Source of the DNA: Sorex araneus
Lineage: Eukaryota > Chordata > Mammalia > Eulipotyphla > Soricidae
NCBI RefSeq assembly: GCF_027595985.1
Contig: NC_073308.1
Location: 13,918,511-13,982,510, forward strand
Direction of reading: 5' to 3'
DNA length: 64,000 nucleotides
In this document: piece by piece, positions 44,840 through 56,471 of the stretch
Layout of the letters: the number at the start of each line of letters is the position of its first letter
Numbering within the stretch: the first letter of the stretch is position 1
Program-made: the position numbers and the translations under genes
Notes under the pieces: model-generated
Told to the model about the DNA's origin: nothing
The model's input: only the letters and a program-made list of their open reading frames with translations
Database searches by the model: none

Positions 44840-46325
44840 AACCAATCACAGGGTATGGTGCCACCAGATCAACCTGTACTTGTGGGGCGAGTGCATCAGC
44901 AGCCTGATTGTGCTTTCAGGCTTCCTGATACCCTAAAATTGCCGCTGTGCCTTTGGCCAGACCCCAACAATTTGGGATCAAGTTTACAACAAAATCAAAC
45001 GGCCAAAAGTCAGGTATGTGGGAGCCATGCCCACAAACCACTTCTGACTCAGCTATACAAGCTTATTGACTGGCCTTATCTCAGAGACCCATAAATAAAT
45101 CTTGAAAGAGATCAAAAGCTGCAGTTAATTTGGACCCACCCATGGCTGAACAAACAGGGATAAATCAGAGGGTGGAGGGTCAGCCTGGTGCCCACCCAAG
45201 CAGAGGCCCCTGCAGCCACTTGCTTCCACAATGCAAAACTGCTGCCATACCCCCAGCCTAACCTCATCATCTCAGGTCAGACCTCACCAAGATATAATCT
45301 GCTGAAAATTCTGATATGCAGATTTTGTGACTGAATTTTCTGTGCTTTCTCGGAGTTGTGGTGGGCTACCTTCCCCCTTCTCCCTCTGCTCCTGGAAGCA
45401 CTGGCAGTCACCCCCATGAACTCCAGAACCACCACATAAGCTCTTCTACCAGTCTTGTTCCAGGGACCCATTAATAATAAATCAAGAGATCAAAAGCCGC
45501 AGCTAATCTTGGAACCATGCTGAACAGACTGGCATAAACTGGAGGGGAACGGGTTAGCCTGGTCCCTGTCCAAGCAGAGCCCCTGGCAGCTGTTTGCTTC
45601 CACAATTCAAAATCACCACCATATCCCCGGCCTGACTCCACTATCTCAGGACAGACCTCACCACGGTATAATCTGCTGAAAATTTGGGTATGTGGGTTTT
45701 ATAACTGAAATCTTCAGGCTTTCTTGGGGCTGGAATGCTACCTCCCCCCACCTCCCTGTACTTCCAGAAACCCTGGCAGTCACATTCATACCCCAAAGCT
45801 GTCATCCAGTTAAAAAGCTACTCCAGCCTTATGGTCCTAATAAAAATATCAAATGTTGGGGCTGGAGTCATAGCACAGCGGGTAGGGCGTTTGCCTTGCA
45901 CGCGGCCGACCCGGGTTCAAATCCCAGCATCCCATATGGTCCCCTGAGCACCGCCAGGAGTAATTCCTGAGTGTAGAGTCAGGAGTAACCCCTGTGCATC
46001 GCCAGGTGTGACCCAAAAAGAAAAAAAAAAAAAAGAATATATCAAATGCCCTGAACAAACACCATGACCTCCTAGTACCTGTATTGCAAGCCATAATGCA
46101 CAAAAGGAAAAGGAGAGAGAGAGCAAGAAAGAAAGTGCCTCCCACAGAGGAAGGCTTGGGGTCGGGGGGGTGTTGAGGGACAGTGGAAGGGAAATGGGAC
46201 GTTGGTGGTAGGAAATGTTCACTCGTGGAGGAATGGGTGCTGGATCATTGTGTGACTGAAACCCAATTATGAACAGCTTAGTCATAGTCTACCTCACAGA
46301 TATTCAATTAAAAAATTTTTTTAAT
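44840..46325 (+). mobile_element. L1-tailed element with about 380-bp tandem 5' units
   Basis: Two long units (from about 45,083 and 45,463) share acccat(t)aata, agagatcaaaagc, gcagcca/gcagct, gcttccacaat, ctcaggwcagacctcacca and tataatctgctgaaaa; a remnant of a third lies at 44,850-45,080. They are followed directly by an L1 3' UTR (46,049-46,320, ending gatattcaattaaaa). There is no ORF2. A SINE-A interrupts it at 45,857-46,035. Confidence 0.75.
45857..46035 (+). repeat. SINE-A with target-site duplication
   Basis: Near-consensus forward copy nested in the preceding L1-tailed element; aatatcaaatg on the left (about 45,845-45,855) and atatatcaaatg on the right (46,037-46,048). Confidence 0.95.
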
Positions 46326-47008
46326 TCAAAGTAATATGGAGTTCATGCCCACTTCAATCAACTTAATCAGTGGCTGAATAAAAATAGCAGTACTCCTACA
46401 TTTAAAAAAATTAAAAAACATATAAAACCAATCACAACCATAAGCTAGTCAAGAACTGAAACTAGAAGTCACCCATGCTACAGCAGAACAAAAATGGATA
46501 TTTCTGCCTTATACAACTCAAGCTCTGTCACTGACTACAGGCTTAATACTTGCCCATGCAGTGCACAAATATGAAGAACCTGTCCTCAGACTGCCATGTG
46601 TAACGCACGTGATGACTAGAATGGAGGAGCCGCATATGAAGAATTATAGCTTTCTTCCAGGTAAGCAGGCCCGACAGCCCTTCCACCATGGAGCTGAATA
46701 GAAGCTCCACTCTCCTTTACAGTTCACTTCTAAAGTTTCTGTTGTACTACTTTCCACTTGGTGTTCTAGCTGAATAATCATCTTACATCACTAATTTTTA
46801 TGCTCATGGATTATATGCTAACACCATTCTAGGAAGGTTACTAAAGGCCTGTTTTAATATTTTTAATTTTCTGATATATAAGGATTACAGGTGTCAATAA
46901 AAAATTTGACAATGTGGATTAAATTTTGAATATTTAAATAATGTGATCGTGTGGGTTTTTTTTTGTATACAGGTGGTCAATTAATTTATTTTTAAACTTG
47001 GATGAAAT
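46326..47008. other. KCTD20 intron 1, no recognised element
   Basis: AT-rich, nothing recognised. The same is true of 47,895-49,838, about 1.9 kb with neither SINE nor L1 words, unusually long for this window. Confidence 0.5.
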
Positions 47009-47026
47009 AAGAAATGACCACTTTGG

Positions 47027-47197
47027 GGGCTGGAGCGATAGCACAGCGGGTAGGGCGTTTGCCTTGCATGCGGCCGACCCGGGTTTGACTCCCAGCATCC
47101 CATATGGTCCCCTGAGCACCGCCAGGAGTGATTCCTGAGTGCAGAGCCAGGAGTGACCCCTGTGCATTGCCAGGTGTGACCCAAAAAGCAAAAAAAA
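47027..47197 (+). repeat. SINE-A inserted into another element's duplication
   Basis: Near-consensus forward copy. aagaaatgaccactttggg flanks it (about 47,009-47,027 and 47,198-47,215), and a third, slightly diverged copy of the word follows the next element at 47,879-47,895. Confidence 0.95.
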
Positions 47198-47215
47198 AGA
47201 AATGACCACTTTGGG

Positions 47216-47878
47216 AGATCTGAAGCGGCCGCACACGAAACGGCTCCTCGGCTCCTAAAAGACCATGATCCCGGAGGCCTACTAACCACTTTGGCATCCA
47301 GCAGCTTCTTACAGAAATGCATCTAGACTGTGAACTGACCTACAACCCCATGCCACCCCGGGAAGGGAAAGGTTTTTCTCTCTCGGCCTTTTCTTTCCGA
47401 GGCGGCAGCAGCGGTGGCCACGTGGCGACCGCTATCTTATAGAGCCCACTAACCAGAGGTACAAGCTTGCAGTGACGCGACTTATGGCAGAAATCTCTTT
47501 GAACTTAATTACTAAAATATCAGAAATCCAAAATCCAAAAGAGCTCATATATGCTTCATTCTCAGCAATGGAAAACTAATTATCAAATAATGCCTTTTCA
47601 GCAGGTTTGATTGTTGGGGGAAAATTCCAAATAATAATAGTGAGTTTTCTGTTGAAATATCGAATGTATTCAAAGTATAGAGAGAATAAAGTGAAGATCA
47701 TTAGCCACACAGGTGGGGTGGGAGCAGGATGGGAGGTATACTGGGGTTCTTGGTGGTGGAACATGTGCACTGGTGAATGGATGGGGGTTTGATCACTGTA
47801 TGACTGAGACTTAAACCAGAAAGCTTTGTAACTTTTTTCATGGTGATTCAATAAAAAATAAAAATTAAAAAAAAAAAA
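47216..47878 (+). mobile_element. L1-tailed composite retroelement, copy 3
   Basis: 5' GC-rich part with gcggccgc, gtggcgaccgctatctta, ccccatgccaccccggg; middle with tcagcaatggaaaactaatt and aataataatagtgag; L1-like end with actggtgaatggatggg and tggtgattcaataaaaa. Target duplication agaaatgasactttg on both sides. Confidence 0.88.
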
Positions 47879-49837
47879 AAAGAAATGAGCACTTTGAAAA
47901 GATGGGGCAATCCATGTGCCTGAAGACAATTTCAGAGAAGAGATACTTTCAGTCAATAACATGTTTCCAAGCATGACTTCTAGCATAAGGCAAATTGTGG
48001 GACTAAAGTGAAAGTTTTGACAGAAAATCTGATAGGTGAACACAGCTTTTTAGGATTACACTTTCTTAAAGAAAAGACATATTTATATATTCATACCAAA
48101 AATGTAGCCACTTTTAATTTGATCCTCACTGACTAGTAAAGTTTAAAAATACAAAAAACACAACTACTGCTCTCAAGTTTGCTTCAGTTGTCAAAATCAA
48201 GTCTAGAGAAAAAAGAAGGTGGTCCATGGGACTGGAAAGAGTCAACCCTGGAAAGACCAAAGACAGGCCTGCTGCTTTAGGCTTTCTTGGTGGTGAACAA
48301 GAAGCCGACTTTCTGTCGGCTCTACCTACAGCTGCCATTTCTCAACTCTTCATTAGCTCAAGGACTTACGCTCAGACTTCCTGTTCTCCCAAAAGTTCTC
48401 TTGCACAAAAACAAGCTTGAACAAACTATCTCTTAGATAATTTTCAAAGTAATATTTGCACACTAATATGCACTATTAGTATAAATTACTCTGTAATAAC
48501 CATTTATTCGTTAAAATGCATGAAAGTTTCTTTATAACAAAATATAATGAAAACATTTTCTTCTCGGATTACAGTCTTAATCTAAGTGCAGACTGTCTAG
48601 AAGCTCTACTTGGAACTGAGAAGGATAGATATCTCCACTGAGTGAATAAAAAGCAAGTAGCTGGTCATTCTGACAGGCATTTTATTTGCATTTGATTCTT
48701 ATTACAAACTATTAATCTTCCTTTCTTAAAAATCAAAGCCTTATCAGCAAGGCAAGAAAGATAAACACTGCCAATCATATTCACTTCTTCAAGTAGTTAT
48801 TACTATTTCCCTGGTATGGAATCCATGTAGATATAATACAAATACATTTATACTCTAAAGGGTTAGTGGTAAAAGCATACAGCCTTTAAAAACACACAAA
48901 CTATGCACTATATGTATCACACTCGATCTACAGTGTTTTTCAGAATTAATGTGACAGAGAACTGGACATACAGGAAGATAGAGATCTATTTCACAACAAC
49001 CAATTTGCAACATACTATGATTCTACACTATACTCATTTGCTTATATCATAAATAATGACTCAATGATAATGATAAGAATGTAATGAAACTAGCTCCAAG
49101 AAAGGATCCAGTTTTCATTTTTCTCAAATACATCTCTCTTCAGGACTCCTTTCATTTTAGAAACCATCTAATGACTAATGCTAAGTGGTACACACTTTAA
49201 GTATAATCACATAATCCAATATTTCCCAAAGTCCCCTATCAATGAATTCTTCTATAATCCTAGAGAATTATAAATTCTTTTGATCTGTGATACCAGTAAG
49301 CTGACTCTTTGACAGACAACAGAGTAGCCAATTTTAATACAATAGTAAGGAGCTACTCCTCTTCAGTATGAGCCATTCAATTTTGAGTATATGTATTTTA
49401 TTTGCCTGCCATGGTTCAATTCTGTAACCATCCCCCAAATGAATTTTGGTCCTCAGAACAGATCTAGGGGATGGGGGGAGGGGCAGGAAGAAAGAAATAA
49501 GCACTTCAACAAAATAGATCTCTATTGCTACAAAACTATTTCGATCATAAGTCACAGTAACATACAACTACAATAATCAAAAATTAGGAATTGCAATCAT
49601 TCTAGCAGCATTTCTCAGAACACCCAGAACACTGTTTAAGTCTTCCTCACTGTTGCAAAACTGCTAAGTAAAATATGAAAGCTCATTTTAATGTGGTCAT
49701 TTAAATAATTCATTTTCACAAATACCTCCAAAGTTTCACTCTTAAAGCTTGAAGTGTTTTCACCCTTAAAGTGTTGGATGAATCCTATTAAGAGCATTAA
49801 TTACTCTTATCAAATTTTTGAGACTTGACTAAACCTT

Positions 49838-50074
49838 TTTTTTAATTGAATCACTGTGACATAGTTACAAAGCCTTCATGTTTGAGTTTCAGTCATACAA
49901 TGATCAAACACCCATCCCTCTACCAGTTTACATTTTCCACCACCAATGCTCCAGTATCCTTCCCGCCATCCCCACCCTACCCCCTGCTTCTATGGCAGAC
50001 AATTTTCTTCTTACTCTCTACTTTTGGGCATTATGGTTTGCAATACAGATACTGAGAGGCTATCGTGTTTTGAA
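49838..50074 (-). mobile_element. L1 3' UTR fragment, older subtype
   Basis: On - : ccataatgcccaaaagtaga, actggtagagggatgg, cattgtatgactgaaactc, gtgattcaattaaaaaaa. Confidence 0.88.
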
Positions 50075-50081
50075 CTCAATT

Positions 50082-50240
50082 TCTTTTTTTTTTTTCTTTT
50101 TGGGTCACACCCGGCAATGCACAGGGGTCACTCCTGGCTTTGAAATCAGGAATTATTCCTGGCGGTGCTCAGGGGACCATATGGGATGCTGGGAATCGAA
50201 CCCTGGGTCGGCCGCGTGCAAGGCACCCCGCTGTGCTATT
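50082..50240 (-). repeat. SINE-A with a head deletion
   Basis: Reverse copy, otherwise consensus; the head end is shortened (gcaaggcaccccgctgtgct, then stops before ctccagccc). Confidence 0.9.
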
Positions 50241-50854
50241 AGAACACAACTTCTTAAACTATGAGTAACCTAACTGAAGTAACGTAACTGGAGTAACCTA
50301 ACTGAATGTAGAGTCAGTTAAAAAATAGTTTTTAAATGATTTATTATCAGTAAATGTGTTATTTGTATACTTATATTTTATATAACTATATATCTGGGGT
50401 TGTATAAAAATTTTTCAGGCAAAAAGGGATTAAAGTTTTATAAGCCCTGTACTAAAATACTTGCCTGTGCTCCAAGACTATGCCTTCATTATCCTTAAAG
50501 CCTGAGAGATGACAATGGGATGATAAAAAGACCACTCCTGAGACTAAAGTAACACAGGTCTAGACTTTGGCTGTTTCTAATTTGCCATGCCACTAAGAAA
50601 ATGTCCCTGGACTAGCATTTCATGCATAAACATGGGCATCTGCACTACCACAAAAGACAATCCTTTCTCAAAAATAATCTAGGGGAAAGTTTTCAGAAAG
50701 CACAAAATACTATACAAATTTGGGTTATGTGCCTCTCTCTCAGACAATGGCTTGGTTAGCATTTATCTGGCTCTTTAAGGATATTATGCCCATTGTCCAT
50801 TTTGAATACAGTTTATGATCTAACTAGGGGCCCAATGATTTTCAGTCACTTTTT

Positions 50855-51032
50855 TGTGTGGGGCAGGGGAGAGGGAGTTGGGGCCACACCCAGTGATGCT
50901 GAGAGGATACCCCTGGCTCTGTGCCCAGGAATTACTCCTGGTAGTGTTCAAGGGACCATATGGGATACAGAGGATCAAATCCAGGTCAGTGTATGCAAGG
51001 CAAACACCCAACCCAATACCTCTCCAGTCCCC
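50855..51032 (-). repeat. SINE-A, diverged
   Basis: Reverse; ccacacccagtgatgctgag, gaattactcctggtag, ctctccagtcccc. Confidence 0.82.
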
Positions 51033-51526
51033 AACCTTTCTACTTTTGATTTAGTGACTGGTATACTATACTACTTTTGTTAACCCTATGGATTATTTTT
51101 GCCTCAGCTGCAGAATTTTTCATTTGTTCCTGATATGTGTCTTTCTAATTCTTCCTCGGGAAAATACTTTAACTTCCCTTTCTCCTACCAGTAGCATTTC
51201 CTTTAAAAATCTTGTACTCAAACAGTAAATGTTCATTGTTTTTGGCAGAACATACTAAAAAAGATATGATAATCACCTATAATTGTATTATCCGAATATT
51301 GAGTTTATTTTATAGCTCCTCTTGCAGACATTCCTAGTCATAGTTTTAAAACCTTTTTATAATTTACATTTGTTGCAAATACTATTTTGTACACTTAACA
51401 TACCAGGAGTTTTGTTTTATGTCAGTAATCATATTCTTGCATCACTTTCACTGTACATAATATTCTATCATATGGGTGCACCAAATGCTAACCAACCAAT
51501 TTCACAGGAGTGAGCCTGGGGGGACC

Positions 51527-51590
51527 ATATCTCTGATATGGTCTATGGACCATATCTATATGGTCCATATGGTCTATGGACCATATCTAT
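51527..51590. repeat. Palindromic/tandem ATATGGTC repeat
   Basis: ggtctatggaccatatctat occurs twice, with atatggtccatatggtc between; the words ccatagacc and ggtctatgg are inverted copies, so either strand can fold into hairpins. Confidence 0.9.
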
Positions 51591-51844
51591 GAAAACCCCC
51601 TTAGAGGTTTTTATGGATCTTACATGTCGTGATGTCACAGAACATTAAACTGAATACAGATCATATTGTACACTTAGACTCCTTCTACCAGTTTGGTACC
51701 AATCACACAGCTTTATTTCTTTGTGTCAACTATTATGATGAAGTAAACTTTGATTTGCCTATAGTAATTCCTAACATAACCCATTCTAGTGGAATAGTAA
51801 CAAAAATGTGTGGATAACAGAAATGATTAAAATCAAAGTCATTT

Positions 51845-52034
51845 TGGACTGGAGTGATAGCACAGCAGTAGGGCATTTGTCTTACACGCAGCTGACCCGG
51901 ATTCGATTCCTCTGTCCCTCTCGGAGAGCCTGGCAAGCTACCCGTGGCATATTCGATATGCCAAAAACAGTAACAAGTCTCACAATGGAGCAAATTGATG
52001 ACCAACGGGACGACAGTGCTACAGTGCTACAATC
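51845..52034 (+). repeat. SINE-B
   Basis: Forward copy: head ggactggagtgatagcacag, box B ggattcgattcc, body tgccaaaaacagtaacaag, and a 3' end of tandem acagtgctacagtgctac with no A tail. Confidence 0.9.
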
Positions 52035-52243
52035 CTGGTTAATTTGGGTAAACCTGAGAAGTCTGAAGAAATTCCACTGTTGTCAGTGGTTTCTACTGCC
52101 CAAGGGATCCATCCTGCCCTTCCTGATGGCAGAGTCCAGTCTAAACCATACAGGCCAAATCCCTATGACAAATTTCTTAATATGTGTTTTAAGACATATA
52201 GGGATATATATTTTATTCTGACAGGTATACAAAACTAGAGCTT

Positions 52244-52268
52244 ATGATGATAAATAAATAAATAAATA
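52244..52268. repeat. (AAAT)n microsatellite
   Basis: About six tandem taaa units in KCTD20 intron 1. Confidence 0.9.
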
Positions 52269-52344
52269 TAACCCTGTCCATAAACAAAGCACTAGAATGG
52301 CTAGATTAGCACATTTTTCTATGTCGTTAACATTAAAATTTGAG

Positions 52345-52510
52345 GCACCAGAATAGTATTACAACAGGTCAGGTGCTTGTCTTGCACTTTCAATCCCTGG
52401 TATCCCATGTGGTGTCTGGAGCCCTCCAGGAGTGATCCCTGAGCACAGGGCTAGGAATAAATCCTGACCACCAGGAGCTGTGACAACCCCTCCAGTCCAC
52501 CCAAAACCAA
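52345..52510 (+). repeat. SINE-A, diverged
   Basis: Forward; gtgcttgtcttgcac, caatccctggtatccc, gagtgatccctgagcac; A-rich tail. Confidence 0.75.
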
Positions 52511-52946
52511 AACCAAACCACCACCAACAAAAGACAGTTTGAAATTCTTCTATAGTTTTAAGCTTTCCTTTCCCCTTTGCTTGTCCTTATAAAATAATAA
52601 AACAAGGCATAATTATTAAAATATATATATCAATCTCAAAGTCTTCCAGAGAATTAAAAAAAAGGAAAAATATGTTTCTGTTTGTCTTCCGAGACCAGCA
52701 AAACATGTCCCCCAAATGCAACAAGGACATTAAAAAATAAGATTATAGGTGAACATAAGCACAAAAATTTTACATAATAAAAAGTGAAATTTGTATTATA
52801 AAAACTATAATATATTAGGGCAAAGGCTGGTTTAATATCTAAAATCAGTGTAAGTCAGCATGGCAAAAACAAAAAAGCTTTACCACTGACATATTAGGTT
52901 TTATTTAAAAGCAGTTTGAAACAATATAGAAAAATGTTTGAAAACA

Positions 52947-53711
52947 CAACACCTTCTCCAGATGGAGCCCTGGCGACACTGAGCAGCAACTAACACAGCT
53001 CCGGCTTGCGGGACTGGGACACATCCGAGCCGCGGGTGGGGGGGGACACTGGAGAGGGGCAGCGCCAGCCCAACCTCCAAGTGGTCCCAGCTGCCGGAAG
53101 TCACGCCCTCGACCCACCCTCAGTGCCATCTTGCCACATTCAACAGAGAAGAGGCCAGGCCTTCTGGTGAACAACGCGGCCGGAGAAATGCTCCGGACCC
53201 AAAACCGGGCCAGCAAAACCGGGGATCCGAACGGAGGAGGTGCAGCCACAACACCTTCTCCAGATGGAGCCCTGGCAACACTAAGCAGCAACTAACACGG
53301 CTCTGGCTTGTGGGACTGGGACACATCTGAACCGCGCGGCCACTAACATGCAATCTTTTAATGGAAAACCAATTATCAAATGCTTCCTTAGTAGGGCTGT
53401 CTTTCTTTGGGGAAAACTCCAACAACAATAGTGAGTTTTGTGTTGCAATATGGAACGTAATCAAGGTAAAGAGAAAATTAAGTGAAATTCATCAGTTATA
53501 CAGTTTGGGGTGGGGGGGGCGGGGCGGTGGGTATACTGGGGATTTTGGTGGTGGAATATGGGCACTGGTGAAGGGATGGTGTTTGAATATTGTACAACTG
53601 AGACATAAACCTGAAAGCTTTGTAACTTTCCACATGGTGATAAAATAAAAATTGAAAAAAAATAAAATAAGATAATTTCTTAAAATAACATTTATTTTTT
53701 AAAAATTGAAA
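52947..53711 (+). mobile_element. L1-tailed composite retroelement, copy 4 (two monomers)
   Basis: 5' region has two copies of a unit beginning acaacaccttctccagatgg at 52,946 and 53,248 (302 bp apart), with agtgccatcttgccac (YY1-like) in the first. Then the family body (caacaatagtgag), L1-like end and a double A-rich tail. Duplication aaaaatgtttgaaaaca at 52930-52946 and 53712-53728. Confidence 0.9.
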
Positions 53712-53728
53712 AAAAATGTTTGAAAACA

Positions 53729-54490
53729 TTACTTCCCCTAAATAGGTTCAGCATATTATTTAAAAATTATTGTTTTAATAAATAATCTGGAAAATGAGTG
53801 TTACTACTTTTGAAAGAGAAATAAAGGAAACTCTAAAAATGGTGGTGGGGGGACAACAGAGAATGTTGAAGGAACTTTTCAACAAAATGTTAGAATACCT
53901 TTTCTTTCCTTTGAGGGATGGGGGTGGGGGTGGGCAATGACACACCCCATAGTGCTGAAGGAGGTGGGGAGGCCACTTGAGAAAATCAAAGTGGGGTCAT
54001 ATCTCTCTGACTCTGAATGTTTTTTCTTTAAAGTTTGGGGAAAAAATTTTTAAATTTAAGTAAAAAATTATGTATTATGAATTCTGACATTTTCCTTTAT
54101 ATATTAAAGACAAAATATGCTTACCATTAGAATAAAGAAATTAGGTTAACCCTGAGAAAGTTTTTCAAGTAGATTACTCAATTAGACTAATCCTAATAGC
54201 TTTAATCTAACTTAATGACAAAGCAGAGAGGTGTGATATGATTCTTAGGGCTATGGTTTTCTACCTTTTTATACCTGAAGACCATACTGCCCATCCAGAA
54301 CTGTGACCAAAAACCATTCTTAGGGTACCAAATAACAACCTAGATTCTAAATAAACAGATGAAAATAGGGCAAAAAAGGCAGGCACTGAAAAGGAATGCT
54401 GCCTGAATTCCAAGGCACAGGGCATCAATAGCAAATATAAAGAAGTATTCAGGGAAAAAAAAAAGCATTCAGATTACCTAGCGTATCAAT
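53729..54490. other. KCTD20 intron 1, no recognised element
   Basis: AT-rich sequence; a G-rich patch at 53,910-53,960 is the only irregularity. Confidence 0.5.
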
Positions 54491-54499
54491 CCCTTAAGA

Positions 54500-54820
54500 C
54501 AGTGTTAGGAGCTAAATTGTTTCCCTCAAATTCATTTGTGAAGCCCTAAGGCCTCAGACCATGTCTATTTGGAAATGGGGACTTTAGAGAGGCAATCAAG
54601 GTTAAATTAAGCCATTAGGGAAGAGTCTAATTGGTGTTTTTGAACAAAGATAAGGACAGACAGACGCAAAAAGACCATGAGGAGATACGGGATATGATGG
54701 CTGTCTACCAGTCATGGAGAGAGGACTCAGAGGAAACCAAACATGCTGACATAACAATCTTTGACTTCAAGCCTCCACAGTGGGGAAAACTCATTTCCAC
54801 TGTCATGGCAATCTTAGCAA
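54500..54820 (+). repeat. Ancient mammalian interspersed repeat (unnamed)
   Basis: The order of words (gctaaattgtttccctcaaa, tcatttgtgaagccctaagg, atttggaaatggggacttta, aggttaaattaagccattag) matches a widespread old placental repeat whose name I cannot give with certainty. The 64-codon ORF in it is fortuitous. Confidence 0.5.
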
Positions 54821-55146
54821 ACTAATGTACAGATACAACATGAAATACTGTCTCCTTCACCAAAACACAAGTTTAGGAGAAAAATAGAGAAATAGTTAAT
54901 GGTTTTATGGTACAGACCAGTGGTCTTCCATCTCCAGACTGGTGAAAAACTCTGACACAGCAAACTAACCATAATTTACCATGAAGTCTTGATATTTCAG
55001 GGCCTGAGACATGGTACGGTGGGTGAGTTACCTGCGTGCTTTTCACACGGATGCACAAATCACTGTTTATTGTAAGGAAAGTAATCTTTCTTTGAATAAT
55101 CTTTTTTGACAACAATTATAGCTTTCCTTTGTAATTTAAATAATAG

Positions 55147-55332
55147 GTTTTTTTTTTTTTTGCTTTTGCTTTTTTTGGGTCACACCCGGCGGTCCTCAAG
55201 AGTTACTCCTGGATCTGCACTCAGGAATTACCCCTGGCGGTGCTAGGGGACCATATGGGATGCTGGGAATCAAACCTGGGTTGGCCACGTGCAAGGCAAA
55301 CACCCTACCGGCTGTGCTATCACTCCAGCCCC
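55147..55332 (-). repeat. SINE-A
   Basis: Near-consensus reverse copy with a T run on the left; taataat-like words on both sides suggest a short duplication. Confidence 0.92.
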
Positions 55333-55611
55333 TAATAATAGTATTTTACATTTGCACAGCATACACAATTCACATTTCATTCATACTGGTATGACTTTTA
55401 CTATTACATCTAATACTTACAATCTTTTCCATGAAACAAAAATAGGATCACAGTTACAAAGACAGTGAGAACTAAGTCCTTTTGGTCTGGCTTACAGCTC
55501 TTTCCACTATACCCAAGTGCTTTCCAAAATAATAAGGCTCCCCATTTGGGTTAAGGACAGAAAAAAAAAATATATCTGTTTAACCATAATTTACTATAAA
55601 TCCTTGATATT

Positions 55612-55785
55612 TCAGGGCCAGAGATATGGCATAATAGATGAGTTGATTGCCTTGCACCTGGCTAACCTGGGTTTGATCCCAGGCACAGTATATGGGTCTG
55701 AGTCCTGCCAGGAGAGATTCCAGAGCAGAGTCAGGAGTAAGCCCTGAGTACTGACAGGTGTAGTCTCAAAACCAAAAACATTTAA
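55612..55785 (+). repeat. SINE-A, diverged
   Basis: Forward; gggccagagatatggcataa, gggtttgatcccaggc, A-rich tail. Confidence 0.85.
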
Positions 55786-56271
55786 AAACAAAAATAAAAC
55801 CCTGATAATTTAGTTGTGGAAATGGCGATCTAAATCTAAAAATATATATAATGAAATAAGTTATATTATTAAAAACAAGTCTTCACATAACAGAGAATTT
55901 GCAATGTGTCTCTCACAGTTCTACAGTTTACATGAATTCTAATAACCCCTAGAGAAACCCACATTCTTTATATGTTGTGGGCTTTCAGGTTACACCCAGC
56001 AGTGCTCAGAGGACTGCCCAGTGCCCTACGCATTTGCTCCAGCACATTGAGCTATGTCCTAAGCCCAAAGCCTACAGTCTTAACCACTACCCAGTGAAGC
56101 ACAGGAAAGGCAAAACTTAACAAAGCATTCATTCAATGGCTTTGGAGTCAGTTAAATCTGAACACTGAACCTGCCACTTTCTTGGTGCTGGATTTGGAGC
56201 AAGCTTAAGCTCTTATCTTAAATTCCTAAACTATATGATGGCAATAATGAACAATGGATGAAAAACACTCA

Positions 56272-56458
56272 GCGGGGCTGGAGCGATAGCACAGCGGGGA
56301 GGGCGTTTGCCTTGCATGCAGCCGACCCGGGTTCGATTCCCCACACCTCATATGGTCCCCTGAGCACCACCAGAGGTAATTCCTGAGTGCAGAGCCAGCA
56401 GTAACCCTTGTGCATCGCCGGGAGTGACCCAAAAAGCAAAAAAAAAAAAGAAAAGAAA
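56272..56458 (+). repeat. SINE-A with target-site duplication
   Basis: Near-consensus forward copy; gaaaaacactcag at the left and gaaaaacacttag at about 56,459-56,471. Confidence 0.94.
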
Positions 56459-56471
56459 AGAAAAACACTTA

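Noticed and set aside
48126-48338. 70-codon - strand ORF (MAAVGRADRK)
   Set aside because: Isolated, no recognised similarity, no poly(A) scar or splice context; length expected by chance.
54631-54825. 64-codon ORF with DKDRQTQKDHEEIRD
   Set aside because: Lies in an ancient interspersed repeat; no gene context.
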